Part shown: one piece after another, positions 31,436 through 34,088 of the stretch | Numbering within the stretch: the first letter of the stretch is position 1 | How the letters are laid out: each line of letters starts with the position of its first letter | NCBI GenBank assembly: GCA_964475145.1 | Contig: CAYYVK010000004.1 | Span: 1 to 34,088 of the forward strand | Source of the DNA: CAYYVK01 sp964475145 | GTDB taxonomy: Archaea > Aenigmatarchaeota > Aenigmatarchaeia > CG10238-14 > SCSR01 | DNA: 34,088 nt | Direction of reading: 5' to 3' | Program-made: the position numbers and the translations under genes | The notes under the pieces: model-generated | Told to the model about the DNA's origin: nothing | What the model saw: only the letters and a program-made list of their open reading frames with translations | The model's database searches: none

Positions 31436-31599
31436 GTGAAAGGAATGAAAGGCGGTCGACAAAATAACCAAACCTTGTTCTAAGATTTTATTAGCTTTAC
31501 TTCTATTTTTCTGGACAGGTATGTGTCAACAGGTAGCATGTGCAACTGTTGCTCGGGAAATGAGAGTTCGAATCTTTCCGCCACAGCCAAGGTGATTTT
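31436..31599 (+). ncRNA. asnS leader with tRNA 3'-end-like element
   Basis: 31562-31589 looks exactly like the 3' end of a tRNA: T-stem GAGAG, loop TTCGAAT, T-stem CTTTC, seven bases CGCCACA for the acceptor, G at the discriminator place and an encoded CCA. No matching 5' acceptor (TGTGGCG) exists upstream in this interval. Just before it is the hairpin GCAACTGTTGC (31542-31552), which contains U-GUU, the Asn anticodon with its preceding U. Options: a regulatory tRNA mimic controlling asnS, the 3' half of a split tRNA, or a tRNA remnant. The asnS ribosome site AAGGTGA follows directly. Confidence 0.45.
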
Positions 31600-32889
31600 A
31601 TGACTGAGATAAGAGATATACTAGCAGGCCAAGAAGGCAAAGTTCAAGTGCAAGGTTGGCTGTTTAATCGAAGATCGTCTGGAGGTATACTCTTCTACAT
31701 AGTAAGGGATGGTACTGGATATATCCAGTGTACGCTGAAAAGGGATAAATTTGACGAAAAGTTTTACGAAGAGTTGGAAAGGCTTCCTCTAGAATCCTCT
31801 ATAGTAATAGAAGGTATAGCAAGAGCAGATAAGCGAGCACCTGATGGGTATGAGATAGAAGTAGATAATGTTAAAATAATCAGCAAAGCCTGTCCTGATT
31901 ATCCGATTGGGAAAAAGCAACATGGCGCAAGCTTTCTGCTAGACCATAGGCATTTAGCTTTGAGAAGCCCGAGAATGCTAAACATTATGGTAGTAAGAGC
32001 TAAGCTTTTAGAGGCAGCAAGAGAATGGTTTAAAGCTAAAGGTTACCTAGAAGTCCAAGTACCAACGATAATAAGCGCTGCATGCGAAGGTGGGTCTACA
32101 CTTTTTGAGGTAAAGTATTTTGATAAAAAAGCTTATTTGACGCAGTCCTGGCAGCTTTATGGTGAAGCAATGATACAAGCTTTTGGTAAATGCTATACAA
32201 TAGCACCTTCTTTCAGGGCAGAAAAATCTAGGACGCGTAGACACTTAACAGAGTACTGGCACTTAGAAGCAGAAATTCCTTTCTGTGACATGCAACAGCT
32301 CATGCAGATAGAAGAAGAGCTTGTGACTCATATCGTGCATACAATAGCAAGAGATTGTAAGAAAGAACTACAAAAACTAGGAAGAGATCCTGAAGATTTG
32401 CTGAAGATAAAGCCACCCTTCCCTAGAATCACTTACAAGCAAGCAATAGAAATGTTACAGGCAGACGGAGTAGAGATAAAGTATGGTGATGATTTAGGTG
32501 CGGATGAAGAAGCAAAGTTAACTAAACATTTTCAAGTACCGTTCTTTGTCACACACTTTCCAAAAGGTTTGAAGGCATTCTACCATAAGCCTGACCCTAC
32601 TAACCCAAATGTTACTCTATCAGTAGATATGCTTGCACCTGAAGGTTATGGCGAGATTATAGGAAGTGGTGAAAGGATAGAAAGTTATGAAGAATTGATG
32701 AAAAGAATAGAAGAGAATAAACTTAACCCGAAAGATTATGCTTGGTACCTAGATTTGAGGAAATGGGGAGCTGTACCACATGCTGGGTTTGGTCTAGGTG
32801 TAGAAAGAACAATAATGTGGATATGCAAGCTTAAGCATATACGAGATGCTATAGCATTCCCAAGATTAATAAACAGGGTATATCCATGA
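31600..32889 (+). CDS. asnS: Asparaginyl-tRNA synthetase
   Basis: 429 residues. It attaches Asn to tRNA-Asn with ATP in the cytosol. N-terminal OB fold ('KVQVQGWLFNRRSSGGILFY') is followed by the class IIb core: motif 1 region 'YLEVQVPTIISAACEGGSTL', motif 2 'FRAEKSRTRRHLTEYWHLEAE' region (Arg binding ATP), and motif 3 'GFGLGVERTIMWICKL'. 'GSGERIESYEEL' also matches AsnRS. Length is typical of archaeal AsnRS. SD-like GGTGA lies 7 nt before the ATG. Its cognate tRNA-Asn gene follows 33 nt after the stop, so the two may be cotranscribed. Confidence 0.93.
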   Translation: MTEIRDILAGQEGKVQVQGWLFNRRSSGGILFYIVRDGTGYIQCTLKRDKFDEKFYEELERLPLESSIVIEGIARADKRAPDGYEIEVDNVKIISKACPDYPIGKKQHGASFLLDHRHLALRSPRMLNIMVVRAKLLEAAREWFKAKGYLEVQVPTIISAACEGGSTLFEVKYFDKKAYLTQSWQLYGEAMIQAFGKCYTIAPSFRAEKSRTRRHLTEYWHLEAEIPFCDMQQLMQIEEELVTHIVHTIARDCKKELQKLGRDPEDLLKIKPPFPRITYKQAIEMLQADGVEIKYGDDLGADEEAKLTKHFQVPFFVTHFPKGLKAFYHKPDPTNPNVTLSVDMLAPEGYGEIIGSGERIESYEELMKRIEENKLNPKDYAWYLDLRKWGAVPHAGFGLGVERTIMWICKLKHIRDAIAFPRLINRVYP

Positions 32890-32922
32890 AATTTAAAATT
32901 TTAGAGTTTGTTTTAATTAAGT

Positions 32923-33009
32923 GCCCCGGTAGCTCAGTGGTAGAGCACCCGATTCAAAAAGGTGAAGCTGTTAACCGGTAGGCCGTGGGTTCGAATCCCA
33001 CCCGGGGCG
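32923..33009 (+). tRNA. tRNA-Asn(GUU) with probable 15-nt intron
   Basis: Acceptor GCCCCGG/CCGGGGC, G73; D-arm GCTC-AGTGGTA-GAGC; T-arm GTGGG-TTCGAAT-CCCAC. The interval between D- and T-arms is 15 nt too long. Removing ATTCAAAAAGGTGAA (32952-32966) restores the arm CCCG+G-CTGTTAA-CCGGT with anticodon GTT at 32970-32972 and 4 of 5 stem pairs (27-43 is C-U). The intron lies between positions 30 and 31, inside the anticodon stem rather than at the common 37/38. TTCA/TGAA in the intron can form a 4-bp helix. Exact splice sites are inferred. Confidence 0.8.
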
Positions 33010-33272
33010 TTACGGCGCAACCACATGTCCCATCAACAGCTATAAAACGCCTAGCCACCCTTTTAGAGGCTGTTTGCAACTCGTCCCTAAGCTTAACAAC
33101 CCACTTCCAAACAGCAGTCTTAGAAACACTACAATATTCAGATAGCACCCTAGCCCCTCCTAAAACTTGAAATCTGAAAATACATGGCCAAGCCAAGAAT
33201 CTTAAGACCTAAAGGAACCCTATTCCTCTCAAAAAGCCTTAGCCGTCCAACCAAACCCCTTATGCTGAACAT
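33010..33272 (-). pseudogene. Truncated, frameshifted DDE transposase remnant
   Basis: The minus strand reads MFSIRGLVGRLRLFERNRVP... to 'AMYFQISSFRRG' then a stop; one base missing in a G-run near 33153-33160 shifts the frame, which resumes as 'GARVLSEYCSVSKTAVWKWV', 'VKLRDELQTASKRV' and 'ARRFIAVDGTC'. A helix-turn-helix ('VSKTAVWKWV') followed by 'IAVDGT' with the first catalytic Asp is the N-terminal third of an IS-type DDE transposase (IS6-like in arrangement; family not certain). It then runs into the tRNA-Asn 3' end at 33009, so the catalytic domain is gone. No terminal repeats are visible. Confidence 0.65.
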
Positions 33273-33563
33273 AAAAGAAAACAAATAAAAGAAACATAAA
33301 AACTACATCTTAAGTTGCCACGTCTTGTTTGTCTGCCACAATCTTTTAATAGAAACAATAGTCCGTTAGCTAGCATCGCTTTTATTTGTTGGGAAAATGG
33401 ATCTCAAAATTCTTAATGAGATATTAAGACGGCGGAATGTATGGGCATCCTTTTTAAACTCTGTAGTTTCAGCATGCTCGGCGTAACTTTGATTGAAATT
33501 TTAACTCAAATAAAAAACTTAAAAACTTTTTTCATTTAAAATAAGTATGGAAAATTTGAAATA
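33273..33563. other. Non-coding A-T-rich spacer
   Basis: No gene I can support. A 29-codon frame (33397-33486) lacks a ribosome site. TTTTTCATTTAAAATAAG at about 33526-33543 is a plausible TATA region for the GTG at 33564. Confidence 0.4.
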
Positions 33564-34088
33564 GTGATAAAGCCTGAAGAAATCTTAAGAACTCTTTCTA
33601 TTTTAAGTCTTCGCTTAAACGATCCAGCTATTCTTTCAAAAAGCAAGTATGCTATTCAAGCCTGTAAAGGTGTTGCTAAAATTTACGGAAGAGACAAACT
33701 CATAAAATTACAATATACAGGAGCTTTTTTCCTTCCATACCTTATTCTTAAAAGAGAAGAATCCTTTTATTTTAATTGTGTTAGAGACTCAGATTGCTGT
33801 GTAATGCGTAGTTTCTGTTTTACCAAAAGAATTTGAAAAAATTTCTTCCTTCTTGAATCTAGATAAAAAAACAGGCCTTTAGGCAATATTTTGAAGTTAA
33901 TGACAATATACTTACAGCCAAACAAAATCAAAAAGGAGAATGCATCTTTTTAAATAGAAATTCAAACTCGTGTAAAATTTATCCTGTCAGGCCAGGAGTT
34001 TGCAGAAAATATCCATTTCTTCATGTTGACAAAAAATCTGTTGAAATAGAGCTTTGTCCTGGATGCTTTGAAGGAAAAAGGATTAAAG
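33564..34088 (+). pseudogene. YkgJ/UPF0153-like cysteine-cluster protein, two frameshifts, 3' end outside window
   Basis: Starts at GTG 33564 (IKPEEILRTLSILSLRLNDP) and reaches 'FYFNCVRDSDCCV'. The frame then changes near 33801-33806 to 'VVSVLPKEFEKISSFLNLDK' and again at a run of seven A (33865-33871) to 'AFRQYFEVNDNILTAK', 'GECIFLNRNSNSCKIYPVRP' and 'GVCRKYPFLHVDKKS', 'LCPGCFEGKRIK'. The pattern C...CC, then C.FL....C.IY..RP..CR.YPF, is that of the YkgJ/UPF0153 family (Cys cluster thought to bind Zn or Fe). Either a decaying gene or base errors near a contig end; the A7 run favours an indel artefact for the second shift. Confidence 0.65.

Noticed and set aside
31451..31583. GGCGG (31451) pairing with CCGCC (31578) as the acceptor stem of a long intron-containing tRNA
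   Set aside because: The pairing uses a T-stem base, the next bases do not pair, and no D-arm with a GG loop follows the 5' strand; the seven bases before G-CCA demand TGTGGCG instead.
32954..33009. Reading of the transposase frame through the tRNA-Asn gene
   Set aside because: This part is the antisense of a well-formed tRNA; the transposase similarity stops at VDGTC.
33397..33486. 29-codon open frame in the spacer
   Set aside because: No Shine-Dalgarno, no family resemblance, and it lies in degraded DNA; short frames are expected by chance.
1..34088. CRISPR array
   Set aside because: No regularly spaced identical repeats of 24-37 bp with spacers were seen; the only repeat cluster (30517-30594) has 7-9 bp units.

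Overview
The window is archaeal. Evidence: a glycerol-1-phosphate dehydrogenase (archaeal membrane lipid stereochemistry), the archaea-only GatD/GatE amidotransferase pair, an archaeal-type AsnRS, the archaeal YchF-like GTPase, a complete AmmeMemoRadiSam gene set, a TRAM mini-protein, an intron-containing tRNA, and many genes with a TATA-like box about 25-30 nt before a start codon and no Shine-Dalgarno (leaderless). The DNA is AT-rich, genes are compact and tightly packed, and several proteins are small versions of their families (GatE especially). A small-genome DPANN-type archaeon is my best guess, but no 16S or ribosomal marker is present to prove it. Two runs of exactly 100 N (9102-9201 and 19095-19194) are assembly gaps; each interrupts or touches a gene.

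Layout. 1-3235 (minus strand): three nucleotidyltransferase genes, two of them tandem paralogues that fuse an MNT-like nucleotidyltransferase to a HEPN-like helical domain, plus a zincin-like protein missing its first metal ligand. 3288-8620: a block of genes I cannot assign to any described system: a 605-aa TIM-barrel protein with a large helical insertion, a coupled 589-aa helical protein, two tiny membrane proteins, and a divergent operon with two paralogous proteins sharing a 'DDCLAP' motif followed by a short coiled-coil protein. 8617-10976: zinc-ribbon protein (running into a gap), EgsA, a Yip1-like membrane protein. 11018-14961: YchF-like GTPase and gatD-gatE. 14967-21474: a giant secreted, Asn/Thr-rich, Ig-repeat surface protein with a C-terminal membrane anchor and cytoplasmic coiled coil, split by a gap, followed by a KaiC-like ATPase. 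22225-28070: SpeD, a CDKAL1/MiaB-like methylthiotransferase, a PH-domain membrane protein, the AmmeMemoRadiSam genes around a 35-bp divergent promoter, a DUF72 protein and a TRAM protein. 28296-31368: a region of micro-genes (18, 22 and 38 aa), tRNA-Ser(GCU), a PRC-barrel protein, ftsZ with an elaborate repeat-rich upstream region, and a membrane protein. 31404-33009: asnS with an unusual leader carrying a tRNA 3'-end-like element, then tRNA-Asn(GUU) with a probable 15-nt intron. 33010-34088: degraded DNA: a truncated, frameshifted transposase abutting the tRNA and a frameshifted cysteine-cluster (YkgJ-like) gene.

How the genes connect. GatDE makes Gln-tRNA(Gln) while AsnRS directly charges the tRNA-Asn encoded 33 nt downstream of asnS, so this organism appears to use the indirect route for Gln only. 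EgsA, the surface protein and the membrane proteins belong to the cell envelope; FtsZ to division. The strongest candidates for undescribed biology are the 1.2-8.6 kb block, the acidic 38-aa protein coupled to ftsZ, the repeat array upstream of ftsZ, and the tRNA-like leader of asnS.
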